From assembly GCF_002262885.1 (NCBI RefSeq), contig NZ_NKYF01000006.1, forward strand, positions 186,001 through 250,000: a stretch of 64,000 bases of DNA. The letters run 5' to 3'. Below are positions 29,703-38,048 of this stretch, one piece after another. Within the stretch, counting starts at the first letter, position 1. Each line of letters opens with the position of its first letter. This DNA comes from Pseudonocardia sp. MH-G8. Its GTDB lineage: Bacteria > Actinomycetota > Actinomycetes > Mycobacteriales > Pseudonocardiaceae. Position numbers and translations under genes: made by a program. The notes beneath the pieces are model-generated. The model saw only the letters and a program-made list of their open reading frames with translations, was not told where the DNA came from and did not search any database.

Positions 29703-29811
29703 CTTGTCACGACACAGTCATTCCAAGATCACCGTGAATGACGGAGGCCAGATAGCCGTCGATGCCGATCATGCTCTCCCCTCCCCCTCCCTCACCCCCA
29801 CACTTGGCCGC

Positions 29812-30864
29812 TCACTTGGCGCCGCCGCTGTCCAGGCGGACGAGCATCTTGCCAGTGTTCGCGCCGCTGAGGACGCCCAGGAACGCGGCCGGGGCATGGT
29901 CGAGGCCGTGCACCACGGTCTGCTCGGTGTGCAGGGTGCCATCGGCCAGCCAGGCGGCGCCCTGCTTGATCCAGTCGGGGAAGAGGCGGAAGTACGAGTT
30001 CACCAGCAGGCCGCGCAGGCTGAGCTCCTTGGTGTACGCCTGGAAAAGGTTGGTCGGGCCCGGCACCGGGGCGGTGGCGTTGTACGCGCTGATCGCGCCG
30101 ATCAAGGCGAAGCGGGCGCCGGGGCGGGCGGCGTCGATGGCCGCCTCCAGGTGGTCGCCGCCGACGTGGTCGAGGTAGATGTCGATGCCTTCGGGAGCCG
30201 CCTTCGCCAGCTGCTCGGCGATGGGGGCGGCCTTGTAGTCCAGGGCCGCATCGAAGCCGAAGTCGTCGAGCAGCTTGGCCGTCTTGGCCGGGCCGCCCGC
30301 CGAACCGATCACCCGCGCGGCGCCGAGGCGGCGGGCCAACTGCCCGGCCACGCTGCCGACGGCGCCTGCCGCGGCGGAGACGAACACCACGTCGCCCTCC
30401 TGCACCGGCGCGACCTCGGTGAGGGCGGCGTACGCCGTCAGACCGGTGGTTCCCAGCGCGCCCAGGTACGCCTCGGCAGGGGCGAGCGCCGTGTCGACCA
30501 CGGAGACCACGGCGGCGTCCAGCACTGCATACTCCCGCCACCCGGCGAAGTGCGACACCGTGGCGCCGGCCGGGACCGCCGGCGCCCGGGAGGCGACGAC
30601 CTCGCCCACCGCGCTGCCCTCGAGCGCGACGCCGAGCTGGAACGGCGGGATGTAGGAGGGGACGTCGGTCATCCGGCCGCGCATGTACGGGTCGACCGAC
30701 ATCCAGTCGTTGCGGACCAGGATCTCGCCGTCGGCCAGGTCCGCCGGTATGTCGGCGTGGACCAGGTCGAAGTTCTCGGCGCCGGGGGCGCCGGTGGGAC
30801 GCGAGGCCAGGCGGATCTCGCGGCTGCGGGGGATGGGGGCGGGGGTGCGCGTGGGGGTGGTCAT
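29812..30864 (-). CDS. NADP-dependent medium-chain oxidoreductase (curcumin reductase-like)
   Basis: 350-aa zinc-independent MDR protein of the leukotriene B4 dehydrogenase/CurA group. Features are DPYMRGRM near residue 60, the catalytic-region GTTGLTAYAAL, cofactor loop SAAAGAVGSVAGQLA, and the C-terminal NSYFRLFPDWI. It should reduce alpha,beta-unsaturated ketones with NADPH. ATG at 30864 overlaps the MFS stop codon by four bases (ATGA); an AGGAG site lies six bases upstream. Last gene of the island operon. Confidence 0.9.
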   Translation of the reverse strand: MTTPTRTPAPIPRSREIRLASRPTGAPGAENFDLVHADIPADLADGEILVRNDWMSVDPYMRGRMTDVPSYIPPFQLGVALEGSAVGEVVASRAPAVPAGATVSHFAGWREYAVLDAAVVSVVDTALAPAEAYLGALGTTGLTAYAALTEVAPVQEGDVVFVSAAAGAVGSVAGQLARRLGAARVIGSAGGPAKTAKLLDDFGFDAALDYKAAPIAEQLAKAAPEGIDIYLDHVGGDHLEAAIDAARPGARFALIGAISAYNATAPVPGPTNLFQAYTKELSLRGLLVNSYFRLFPDWIKQGAAWLADGTLHTEQTVVHGLDHAPAAFLGVLSGANTGKMLVRLDSGGAK

Positions 30865-32345
30865 GAGTGGCTCCTTGAGGTAGTTCCGGGAGTTCCCCGC
30901 AGCAGCACGAGGGCGAGGACAAGGGCCGCCGCCACGAAACCGGCGGCGGTCAGGAAGGCCGCGTGATAGCCCTCGAGCAGCGCCGACCTGGCGGCCTCGC
31001 CGCCGGATCCGAAGCTGTCCGCGCTGCCCGCTTCGAGGCCGCTCGTACGGGCGGTGACGACCGCGCTCATCACGGCGAGGCCGATGGCGCCGCCGATCTG
31101 CTGCGTGGTGTTGAACAGGCCGGAGGCGATGCCGGACTCCTCGGGGGCGACGGCGGCCATGCCGAGCCCCATCATGGCGGGCGCGGCCAGGCCGAAACCG
31201 ATGCCCATCAGCAGGGACGCGGGCAGGAAGTCCACCGCGAACGTGCCGTCCGCTCGGCTGAACGACAGCAGCACGAAGGCCGCCGTGATCAGGACGAGTC
31301 CCAGGTACAGTAGCGGCCGCTGCCCGAACTTCATGATCAGGCGGGCCGAGAGGCCGAGCGAGATCACCGCGATGACAGCGGCGACCGGCATGAAGCCGAG
31401 CCCTGCCGCGAGCGCGCTGTAGCCAAGCACCTGCTGTAGATACAGCGTCCCGAAGAACAGCAGCCCGAACATGCCTGCGATCACCATGAACTGCACGACG
31501 TTCGCCGCGGTCAGCCGCCGCGAGCGGAACAGCCGCAGCGGCAGCAGCGGCCGCTCGGCGCGGGCCTGCCGTACGACGAATCCGGCGAGCAGCGCGAGGG
31601 CGAGCACGCCGAGCAGCAGGGTCCGGGCGGAGGTCCAGCCGGCCTGCTCGGCGTCGACGATGGTGTAGACGAGCAGCATCATGCCGGCCGTGGCCAGGGC
31701 GGCACCGAGGAAGTCGGTGCCCTTGCCCAGGCCCTGCGACTCGTCCTTACGGATCGTACGAAGGCCGACGGCGATGACCGCCGCGCCGATCGGTGCGTTG
31801 ATGAAGAAGATCCAGTGCCAGCTGAGCAGGTCGGTCAGGACGCCGCCGAGCAGTGGGCCGACCGTGCCGCCGCCCGCGGAGGCGAAGCTGTAGGCGCCGA
31901 TGGCCTGGGCTTGCCGGCGCGCGTCGGTGAACTGGGTCGCAACGATGCCGAGAATGCAGGCCGAGGCGATCGCGCCGCCGACGCCTTGCAGGAACCGGAA
32001 GCCGATCAGCGTGGCCTCGCCGGTCGCGAATCCGCAGAGCACCGAGGCCGCGCTGAAGAGTGCGACGCCGACGAGGAAGACCCGCTTGCGCCCGATCAGG
32101 TCACCGAGTCGGCCAGCGAGCATCAGCAGCCCGCCGAACGGGACGACGTAGGCGTTGACCACCCAGACCAGGTTCTCCGCGGAGAAGCCGAGGCCGCGCT
32201 GCACGGTCGGGAGGGCGACATTGACGATGTTCTGGTCGATGACGAGCATCACTTGCCCGATGCAGAGCACGGTGATCGTCAGCCAGGGCGATGTGGCTCG
32301 CGGCCGCTCGGTCACGGCCTTCGCGGTGACCGCCTGCCCGGTCAC
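30861..32345 (-). CDS. MFS drug transporter, EmrB/QacA family
   Basis: 494-aa protein with about 14 predicted helices and DHA2-family features: LDQNIVNVALP-like segment DQNIVNVALPTVQRGL, GRLGDLIGRKRVFLVG and a GGGTVGPLLGGVLTD antiporter motif C. It probably exports toxic or signalling compounds by proton antiport. GTG at 32345 overlaps the deacetylase stop (GTGA), and its own stop overlaps the next start, so all three genes are translationally coupled. Confidence 0.92.
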   Translation of the reverse strand: MTGQAVTAKAVTERPRATSPWLTITVLCIGQVMLVIDQNIVNVALPTVQRGLGFSAENLVWVVNAYVVPFGGLLMLAGRLGDLIGRKRVFLVGVALFSAASVLCGFATGEATLIGFRFLQGVGGAIASACILGIVATQFTDARRQAQAIGAYSFASAGGGTVGPLLGGVLTDLLSWHWIFFINAPIGAAVIAVGLRTIRKDESQGLGKGTDFLGAALATAGMMLLVYTIVDAEQAGWTSARTLLLGVLALALLAGFVVRQARAERPLLPLRLFRSRRLTAANVVQFMVIAGMFGLLFFGTLYLQQVLGYSALAAGLGFMPVAAVIAVISLGLSARLIMKFGQRPLLYLGLVLITAAFVLLSFSRADGTFAVDFLPASLLMGIGFGLAAPAMMGLGMAAVAPEESGIASGLFNTTQQIGGAIGLAVMSAVVTARTSGLEAGSADSFGSGGEAARSALLEGYHAAFLTAAGFVAAALVLALVLLRGTPGTTSRSHS

Positions 32346-33217
32346 GGTCTGCCCGTGAAGGTACGGACGTAGTGCTCGGCGATCTCGTCGCTGGTGGCCG
32401 TCCACACGCCCGGGTGGTTCACGACGTATTCCAGCGCCTGGTCGAGGTACCTGGTCCGGAACGCCTGACCGATGACGAACGGATGCAGCGCCAGCGCCAT
32501 CACCCGGCCGCCGGCGGCCGAATCGTCGTGCAGCTGGTCGACCTGGTCCTTGACCAGCTGCACGAAATCGGGCCCGGTCATGCCGTGCATGGTGAAGAGT
32601 CCGAGGTCGTTGAGCTCGACCGAGTACGGCACGCTCAGCATTCCAGGGATGTTCAGCGGGTACGGCTGATCGTCATTGGTCCAGTCGAGCACGTAACCGA
32701 GGCCGAGCTCGGCAAGCAGCGCCGGCGTCCGGAAGGTCTCGGTGAGCGCCGGGCCGAGCCAGCCGCGCGGCCGTTGCCCGGTGGCCTTCTCGATCGTCTC
32801 GACGACGTCGGTGAGATAGCCGCGCTCGTCCTCCTCCGTCATCCCGGCCTGCAGGGTGGAGTTGTCACGGCCGTGCGCGAGCCACGCCCAGTTACGGGCC
32901 AGGCCGGCCTCGACGATCTGCGGATAGTGCTCGCAGACGGCGGAGTTGAGCAGCGCGCTGGCGCGTACGCCGTGCCGGTCGAGGGCCTGCATGACGCGCC
33001 AGATGCCCACCCGGACGCCGTATTCGCGCCAGCCGTGGTTCAGCGGGTCCGGGACGAGCGCGGCGGTTGCCTCGTTCAGACTGGTCGAGGGGGTGCCGAG
33101 CTGGAAGTGCTCGATGTTCAGCCCGACGTAGAACGCCACTCGGGCACCGCCGGGCCAGCTGAAGGGCTCCCGCTCGGTGATCGGACCGTAGTCGTAGAGC
33201 TCGTTGTCCATAGGCAT
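32342..33217 (-). CDS. Polysaccharide deacetylase-family protein
   Basis: 291-aa NodB-fold protein without signal peptide. It resembles the cytosolic PuuE/allantoinase-like and PgdA-like deacetylases (WREYGVRVGIWRVMQALDRHGVRASALLNSAVCEHYPQIV, and HPFVIGQAFR near the C-terminus). Members hydrolyse N-acetyl or cyclic amide bonds using a metal; the substrate is unknown. ATG at 33217 or 33211. First gene of the island operon, divergent from LysR across about 110 bases with an operator-like palindrome. Confidence 0.85.
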   Translation of the reverse strand: MPMDNELYDYGPITEREPFSWPGGARVAFYVGLNIEHFQLGTPSTSLNEATAALVPDPLNHGWREYGVRVGIWRVMQALDRHGVRASALLNSAVCEHYPQIVEAGLARNWAWLAHGRDNSTLQAGMTEEDERGYLTDVVETIEKATGQRPRGWLGPALTETFRTPALLAELGLGYVLDWTNDDQPYPLNIPGMLSVPYSVELNDLGLFTMHGMTGPDFVQLVKDQVDQLHDDSAAGGRVMALALHPFVIGQAFRTRYLDQALEYVVNHPGVWTATSDEIAEHYVRTFTGRP

Positions 33218-33273
33218 GGCTTACAAGCTGTCTGCTGACGCCTGCCGGAACGAGAGCGACCTGCTCTACGATC

Positions 33274-33290
33274 GGTGAGCGAAGCTCACC
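33274..33290. promoter_or_regulatory. LysR-type box in the island divergent promoter
   Basis: GGTGAGCGAAGCTCACC has perfect 7-base arms with a 3-base centre and contains T-N11-A (T at 33276, A at 33288), the general LysR recognition form. It lies 39 bases before the LysR start and 57 bases from the deacetylase start. Confidence 0.65.
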
Positions 33291-33328
33291 AGTCGGTTTC
33301 ACGGGGGCGGGGCCGGGGGTGATCAGCG

Positions 33329-34225
33329 ATGCTGGAGCGGCATGAGATCGAGGCCTTTCTGGCCGTAGCCGAGGAGCTGCACTTCCGCCGCGCCACCGAG
33401 CGGCTCGGGCTCGCCCAGGGCCGGGTGAGCCAGATCGTCGGCCGGCTCGAACGCCGCCTGGGCGTCGCGCTCTTCGCCCGTACGAGCCGCAAGGTAACCC
33501 TGACCCCGGCGGGGCAACGCCTGTACGACGGCCTGGCCCCGGCCCACCAGGAGATCCAGGAGGCTGTCGCGCAGGCACTGGCGACCGGCAAGGGCATCAC
33601 CGGCACGCTGCGCGTGGGCTTCTCCTCGGCGTGGGCGGGCGACATGGTGCTGCGGACCGCCGAGGCCTTTCGCCGCACCCACCTCGGCTGCCTGGTCGAG
33701 ATCCAGGAGATCCCGCTTTACGACACCTTCGGCCCGCTGCGCGCCGGCGTGGTGGATCTGCAGCTCACCGAGTTCCCGGTGGAGGAGCCCGACCTGGTGG
33801 CCGGCTCGGTGATCTTCTCGGACACCCGGGCGATGATGGTGCCCGCAGACCACCCGTTCGCCCGGCAGGAGTCGGTCTCCGTGGAGGACCTGGCCCGCGC
33901 CCCGCTGATCGGCGTCACGGGCGACAGCCCGCCGTACTGGCGCGAGTACATCTGGCCCAGCAAGACGCCGCAGGGCAAGCCGATCCCCCGGGGCCCCACC
34001 TTCGTGTACTGGCTGGAAGTCCCCCCGCTCGTCGCCTCCGGCCGCGGCATCTCCGTCGCGTCGCTGCTCGCCGCCCACTACCACGGCCGCCCCGGCCTCA
34101 CCTACGTCCCGTTCTGCGACGCTCCGCCCATCGACTACGGCCTGATCTGGCGCCGCGACGGCTTCACGTCCCGGGTGCAGGCGTTCACGGACACGCTGTG
34201 CCGCATACACGCGGGGCGGCCGTAG
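33329..34225 (+). CDS. LysR-family regulator of the island operon
   Basis: 298-aa regulator with an N-terminal helix-turn-helix (HFRRATERLGLAQGRVSQIVGRLERRLG) and a LysR substrate-binding domain. Divergent from the deacetylase-MFS-oxidoreductase operon with a T-N11-A palindrome between, so it likely controls export and reduction of its ligand. ATG at 33329. A broken close relative follows about 260 bases downstream. Confidence 0.92.
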   Translation: MLERHEIEAFLAVAEELHFRRATERLGLAQGRVSQIVGRLERRLGVALFARTSRKVTLTPAGQRLYDGLAPAHQEIQEAVAQALATGKGITGTLRVGFSSAWAGDMVLRTAEAFRRTHLGCLVEIQEIPLYDTFGPLRAGVVDLQLTEFPVEEPDLVAGSVIFSDTRAMMVPADHPFARQESVSVEDLARAPLIGVTGDSPPYWREYIWPSKTPQGKPIPRGPTFVYWLEVPPLVASGRGISVASLLAAHYHGRPGLTYVPFCDAPPIDYGLIWRRDGFTSRVQAFTDTLCRIHAGRP

Positions 34226-34486
34226 GGCCTCCTTTCGGATCTTGTCGGCTGGCACGGGGAGGTGTCATCCGGCACGCCGGTCACCCCTGGGGCCAGCCAA
34301 GTGCTGTGCCCGGCGAAGAAGAACGTCGCCGGAACGATCGACCTCAGCCTCCGGCTGCAAGAACGCCTCAGCCCGTCGGCCGACGACAAGCCGGAGACAT
34401 ACAGCGAAGGCGCCCCCTTCCGCCTCACGACCGCGTCCAGCAGATCCGCAACAACCCCCGCCGCGGTGACGGCGGCGTCTTCAACG

Positions 34487-34790
34487 GCGCAGCGGCACGA
34501 GATCGAGGTGTTCCTGACGCTTGCCGAGGAATTGCACTTCGGTCGCACCGGCGAGCGGCTGGGGATTTCCCAGGGGCGGGTGAGTCAGACCGTGCAGCGG
34601 TTGGAGCGCCGCTTCGGCCTGCTGCTGTTCCAGCGCACCAGCCGCCGGGTGGCGATCACACCGGCCGGCGCGCGCTTCCGTTGACGAACTGGTGCCTGCC
34701 CACTGGAAGCCGCCGACGCCGTGCTCGCGGCCTCCCAGCTGTTCGAGGCCGACCATCCGGACCGCCAGGTTCGTATTCGCGAGACTTTCA
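34487..34790 (+). pseudogene. Broken LysR-family gene
   Basis: From 34494 the frame reads HEIEVFLTLAEELHFGRTGE and on through GRVSQTVQRLERRFG, very close to the intact LysR just upstream, then stops at GARFR. Removing one T near 34681 restores RFRDELVPAHW. A further shift reaches ADAVLAASQLFEADHPDRQVRIRE, the start of the effector domain. No proper start codon or remaining effector domain exists. Probably a decayed second regulator or the product of a duplication. Confidence 0.75.
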
Positions 34791-34804
34791 ACGCGACAGG
34801 AGTC

Positions 34805-35116
34805 GTGTCTGGACCGGATATCGACACGGGTCTGCCCATCGAGGAGCAGGTGCGGCTCCTCGTGCACCGCGTGCGCAACATCGAGAACCAGGCATCGAGC
34901 GACCGCGTCCGGTTCGTGAAGGGCCCGACGAGGTCACCGCGCAGGTCGACGGCCACGCGATCGAGCTGCGCGCTGCCGACGAGGGAATCCGTGACTTGGC
35001 CCGTTCGATCGCGGTGAGCACGGTGAAGTTGCAACTCTGGGCCCTGCTCCTGGTCGGTGGGGGCAGTTCTGATGGCCGTGCCGACGCTGGTCAGCCTGCT
35101 GGCCGCCGTCAGCTGA
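34805..35116 (+). pseudogene. Frameshifted small membrane protein gene
   Basis: Three frames join into one plausible protein. EEQVRLLVHRVRNIENQ and SDRVRFVKGP lie in one frame, DEVTAQVDGHAIELRAADEG to VKLQLWALLLVGGG in the next, then VLMAVPTLVSLLAAVS and a stop at 35114-35116. The joined product has a coiled N-terminus and one C-terminal membrane helix. Two frameshifts are needed, so it is scored as decayed. Family not recognised. Confidence 0.55.
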
Positions 35117-35272
35117 CCGGTCGGGCTCCGCAGGCGTCCCGGTGGGAGCGGGCGTACGGCAAGGTGACCGGCGCTGCGGCGCGAAGGCGGGCTATCCGGG
35201 CAATCGCCCTTGTGCCCGCTCGGCAAGCATGAGGTCCTGGCCAGATGTAGAACAAATGGGTGATACCTAGGC

Positions 35273-35315
35273 GGACGGTCGAGCCGATACCGCTGTTGTA
35301 TCGGCTCGACCGTCC
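35273..35315. terminator. Perfect 17-bp-arm hairpin at the right end of the island
   Basis: GGACGGTCGAGCCGATA (35273-35289) and its exact complement (35299-35315) surround a 9-base loop. It sits 22 bases inside the right island boundary, after the decayed genes. Terminator-like; it could also be part of the island end. Confidence 0.6.
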
Positions 35316-35336
35316 AACGCGGCGAGGGCGCCGCCT

Positions 35337-35377
35337 GGGCGTCGCGCAGTAGGCCCGAGTTGTTCAGGGCACTCCTA
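35337..35377. repeat. Right half of the split hairpin
   Basis: GGGCGTCGCGCAGTAGGCCC through CTCCTA repeats the second loop half and right arm of the intact copy at 48592-48662. Its last three bases (CTA) are the complement of the TAG stop of the response-regulator gene. With 29393-29424 it rebuilds a stem pairing at 22 of 25 positions. Confidence 0.85.
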
Positions 35378-36004
35378 GGTCGTCAAGAGGCCGCGCTGGT
35401 AGCCGGCCGCCACCGCGGAGGCCCGGTCACGCACCTCGAGCTTGGCGTAGACGTGCAGCAGGTGGGTCTTGACCGTGGCCTCGCTGATGAACAGCCGCTT
35501 GGCGGTCTCGCGGTTGGTCCACCCGGCCGCGACGAGCCTCAGCACCTCCAGCTCGCGCGCGCTCAGCGCGTCCTGCACGGGCGCGCGGACCTGCCCCATC
35601 AGCCGGCCCGCCACCGCGGGCGACAGCACCGCCTCGCCCTCGTGCGCGGCCCGCACCGCGCGCAGCAGCTCGTCGCGCGCCGTGTCCTTGAGCAGGTAGC
35701 CCGTGGCACCCGCCTCGATCGCCGGCAGCACGTCACGATCGGTGTCGTAGGTGGTGAGCACGAGCACCCGGACCTCGGGCGCGATGCGCCGCAGCTCCCG
35801 GATCGCCTCGACGCCGCCCATCACGGGCATCCGCAGGTCCATCAGCACCACGTCGACGCGGGCGTCCCGCACCCGCGCCAGCGCCTCCGCGCCGTGGCCC
35901 GCCTCGCCGACCACCTGCATGTCGGCCTCGCCGTCGAGGACACCGCGCAGCCCGTCGCGCACGACGGGGTGGTCATCCACGATCAGCACCCGGATCCGGT
36001 CCAT
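35375..36004 (-). CDS. LuxR/NarL-family response regulator
   Basis: 209-aa regulator: receiver domain with acidic pocket DDH (residues 10-12), phosphorylation Asp in VLMDLRMP and Lys in LLKDTARDE. The C-terminal GerE helix-turn-helix is LSARELEVLRLVAAGWTNRETAKRL. ATG overlaps the kinase stop codon by one base (TGATG). It probably controls the upstream ABC exporter genes in the same operon. The stop codon lies in the split hairpin. Confidence 0.93.
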   Translation of the reverse strand: MDRIRVLIVDDHPVVRDGLRGVLDGEADMQVVGEAGHGAEALARVRDARVDVVLMDLRMPVMGGVEAIRELRRIAPEVRVLVLTTYDTDRDVLPAIEAGATGYLLKDTARDELLRAVRAAHEGEAVLSPAVAGRLMGQVRAPVQDALSARELEVLRLVAAGWTNRETAKRLFISEATVKTHLLHVYAKLEVRDRASAVAAGYQRGLLTT

Positions 36005-37311
36005 CACCTGACCTCCGCCGGGATCGCCGGCACGCTCGCACTCAGCGCCGCACCCTCGCCCGGCGCGCTCTCCACGGTCACCGTGCCCGACACGCGCCGC
36101 ACCCGTTGCTCCATCGCCACCAGCCCGAACCCGGAGCCGTCCGCCCGCGGCGTCTCGCGGGGGACGGCGAAACCGCACCCGTCGTCGCGCACGTCGAGCA
36201 CCACGACGTCGTCCATGTAGGACAGGGTGAGCCCGACGCGCCCGGCGCCGGCATGCTTGCCGACGTTGGCCAGCGCCTCCTGGGCCACCCGGAACAGCGC
36301 GACCTCCAGCTCCGGCAGCAGCGGGCGGGGGTCGCCGGTGGTGTCGACGGTCAGTTCGACGCCCGCGGTCTCGGCCCACGCCTTCGCCATCTCCGCGATG
36401 GCGTCCGGCAGCTGCGCGGTGGCGAGCTGCCCCGGCGCCAGGGCGTCGACCGAGCGGCGGGCCTCGGTGAGGCTCTCCCGGGCCAGCGCACGAGCGGTGT
36501 CGAGGTGGCGGCGCCGCACGGTCGCTTCGTCGTCGGCGGCGCCGGCGGCCTCGAGCTGGGTGACGATGCCGGTGAGGCCCTGCGCGATCGTGTCGTGGAT
36601 CTCGCGCGCGAGCCGCGCCCGCTCGTCGAGGATGCCTGCTTCGCGCGCCTGGGCGAGCAGCTGCGCGTGCAGGCGGGCGTTCTCGTCGAGGGTCTCCGAC
36701 AGCCGCTGGTTGGCCTCGTTGAGCTCCTCGATCACCTGGCGGCGGCGCGCGCTCTGCTCCGAGGTGAACACACCGAAGTAGGTGGCCCCGCCGCCGAAGA
36801 GCGCGTTGGCGACGACGAGCACGCCCAGGGCGATGCCCAGGCCGGGCGTGAAATCCGCGAACCGGCCGCCGACCTGAGCGTACGCCACGAGGGTGGCGCC
36901 GAGTGCGACGCCGACGAAGCGCCACCGGCCGTGCAGGTAGGCGAAGGAGTGCAGGTACACGGCGATCACCTGGAACGCGAATATCGGCGACGCGTAGACC
37001 AGCGGGGCCATCAGCACGAGCAGGCCGCCCACGTAGACGGCGCCGGCCGCGGGCCGCTCCGGGCGCACCCACCCCGTCGTCACGAACACCGCGCACCACG
37101 CGGCGGTCACGGGCACCAGCACGCCGACGACCACCCACGCCCACGTCGCCCCGTCGGCGAGGAACGGCGGGCTCAGCGCGAGGCCGATGACCAGGCCGAC
37201 GTAGGGCGAGTACCGGTCCACGGCGGTGTCGACGCGGCGCTCGACCGCGTCGAGCCGCCGCTCGCGGTCCCCCGGCCGAGCGGTCGCGGCACCGCAGGCA
37301 CCTACTCCCAC
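36004..37311 (-). CDS. DesK/NarX-type sensor histidine kinase
   Basis: 435-aa kinase with about six N-terminal membrane helices, a HisKA_3 dimerisation segment with the phospho-His in LAREIHDTIAQGLTG, and an HATPase domain (EALANVGKHAGA, DDGCGF, GFGLVAMEQR). GTG at 37311 overlaps the permease gene by ten bases; a later start is possible. Together with the response regulator it likely senses membrane or drug stress and drives the ABC transporter of this operon. Confidence 0.9.
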   Translation of the reverse strand: MGVGACGAATARPGDRERRLDAVERRVDTAVDRYSPYVGLVIGLALSPPFLADGATWAWVVVGVLVPVTAAWCAVFVTTGWVRPERPAAGAVYVGGLLVLMAPLVYASPIFAFQVIAVYLHSFAYLHGRWRFVGVALGATLVAYAQVGGRFADFTPGLGIALGVLVVANALFGGGATYFGVFTSEQSARRRQVIEELNEANQRLSETLDENARLHAQLLAQAREAGILDERARLAREIHDTIAQGLTGIVTQLEAAGAADDEATVRRRHLDTARALARESLTEARRSVDALAPGQLATAQLPDAIAEMAKAWAETAGVELTVDTTGDPRPLLPELEVALFRVAQEALANVGKHAGAGRVGLTLSYMDDVVVLDVRDDGCGFAVPRETPRADGSGFGLVAMEQRVRRVSGTVTVESAPGEGAALSASVPAIPAEVR

Positions 37312-38048
37312 CGGAACAACCTAGCCGCCACACCGGTCGTCACCACGGCGATCGCCGCCAGCACGGCCAGCTGCAACGGGACGGGCCCCTCCCCCGTCCA
37401 CGAGTCGGCGAACGCCTCGATGCCCGGCGGCACGAACTCGCCGATCCGCACGACCACCTCGGGCAGCAGGAACTTCGGCAGGTAGACCCCGCCGAAGAAC
37501 AGCAGCGCCATGAACCCGATCGTGCCGATCCCGTTGGCGAGCTTCGCGCGGGGCACCAGCGCCGCGATCAGCAGGCCGATCGCGAACACGGCCGAGGTGC
37601 CGACCACGAACGTCACCGCGAAGCCGAGCGGGTGGCGCGGGAACGGCACGCCCAGCCCGAGCACGGCCACCGCGACCATCAGCCCAGTGGCGACGGCCAC
37701 CGTCCCCAGGTTCACCAGCAGCTGCACGAGCAGCACCGCCCACGGCCGCAGCGGTGTGGCCGACATCCGGCGCAGCACGCCCTTCTCGCGGTAGGTCACG
37801 AGCCCGATCGGCAGCGACTGCAGGCCCAGCACCGCGATGCTGACGGCCAGCAGCGGCGGGGCGAAGTAGTCGACGAACCGCAGGCCGCCGAACGTCGCGG
37901 ACGGCTCGCGCAGCGCCGGGACGGAGCCGAGCGCGACGAGGATCGCGGTGGGCATGAACACCCCGATCAGCACGCCCGTCGGGTCGCGCAGGAACAGCGT
38001 GGTCTCGGTCCGCGCGAGTGCGGTGAGGGCGCGCACGGCGGGCCTCAC
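37302..38048 (-). CDS. ABC-2 type transporter permease
   Basis: 248-aa membrane protein with six predicted helices and the ABC-2 signature region (YREKGVLRRMSATPLRPWAVL, FFGGVYLPKFLLP). GTG at 38048 overlaps the ATPase stop codon (GTGA). With the preceding ATPase it forms a DrrAB-like exporter. Confidence 0.88.
   Translation of the reverse strand: MRPAVRALTALARTETTLFLRDPTGVLIGVFMPTAILVALGSVPALREPSATFGGLRFVDYFAPPLLAVSIAVLGLQSLPIGLVTYREKGVLRRMSATPLRPWAVLLVQLLVNLGTVAVATGLMVAVAVLGLGVPFPRHPLGFAVTFVVGTSAVFAIGLLIAALVPRAKLANGIGTIGFMALLFFGGVYLPKFLLPEVVVRIGEFVPPGIEAFADSWTGEGPVPLQLAVLAAIAVVTTGVAARLFRWE

Larger units (their letters stand above)
29425..35336. mobile_element. 5.9-kb genomic island inserted in a hairpin terminator
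   Basis: The two halves of one hairpin repeat flank this segment exactly: the left half stops and the right half resumes at the same loop base. Without it, the GNAT gene and the response-regulator gene would converge on one intact terminator, as the AraC and SDR genes do at 48.6 kb. It carries a three-gene operon, a LysR gene and two broken genes. No transposase, integrase or clear target duplication is visible, so the mechanism is unknown. Nothing coding was seen in 29425-29811 apart from inverted repeats. Confidence 0.75.

Noticed and set aside
33631..35232. 533-codon plus-strand open frame across the LysR gene and beyond
   Set aside because: Out of frame with the conserved LysR protein; only a short piece of it corresponds to part of the decayed membrane protein gene.
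29425..35336. Transposon with terminal inverted repeats
   Set aside because: No transposase or integrase and no matching inverted ends at the boundaries; the hairpin arms belong to the target, not the insert.
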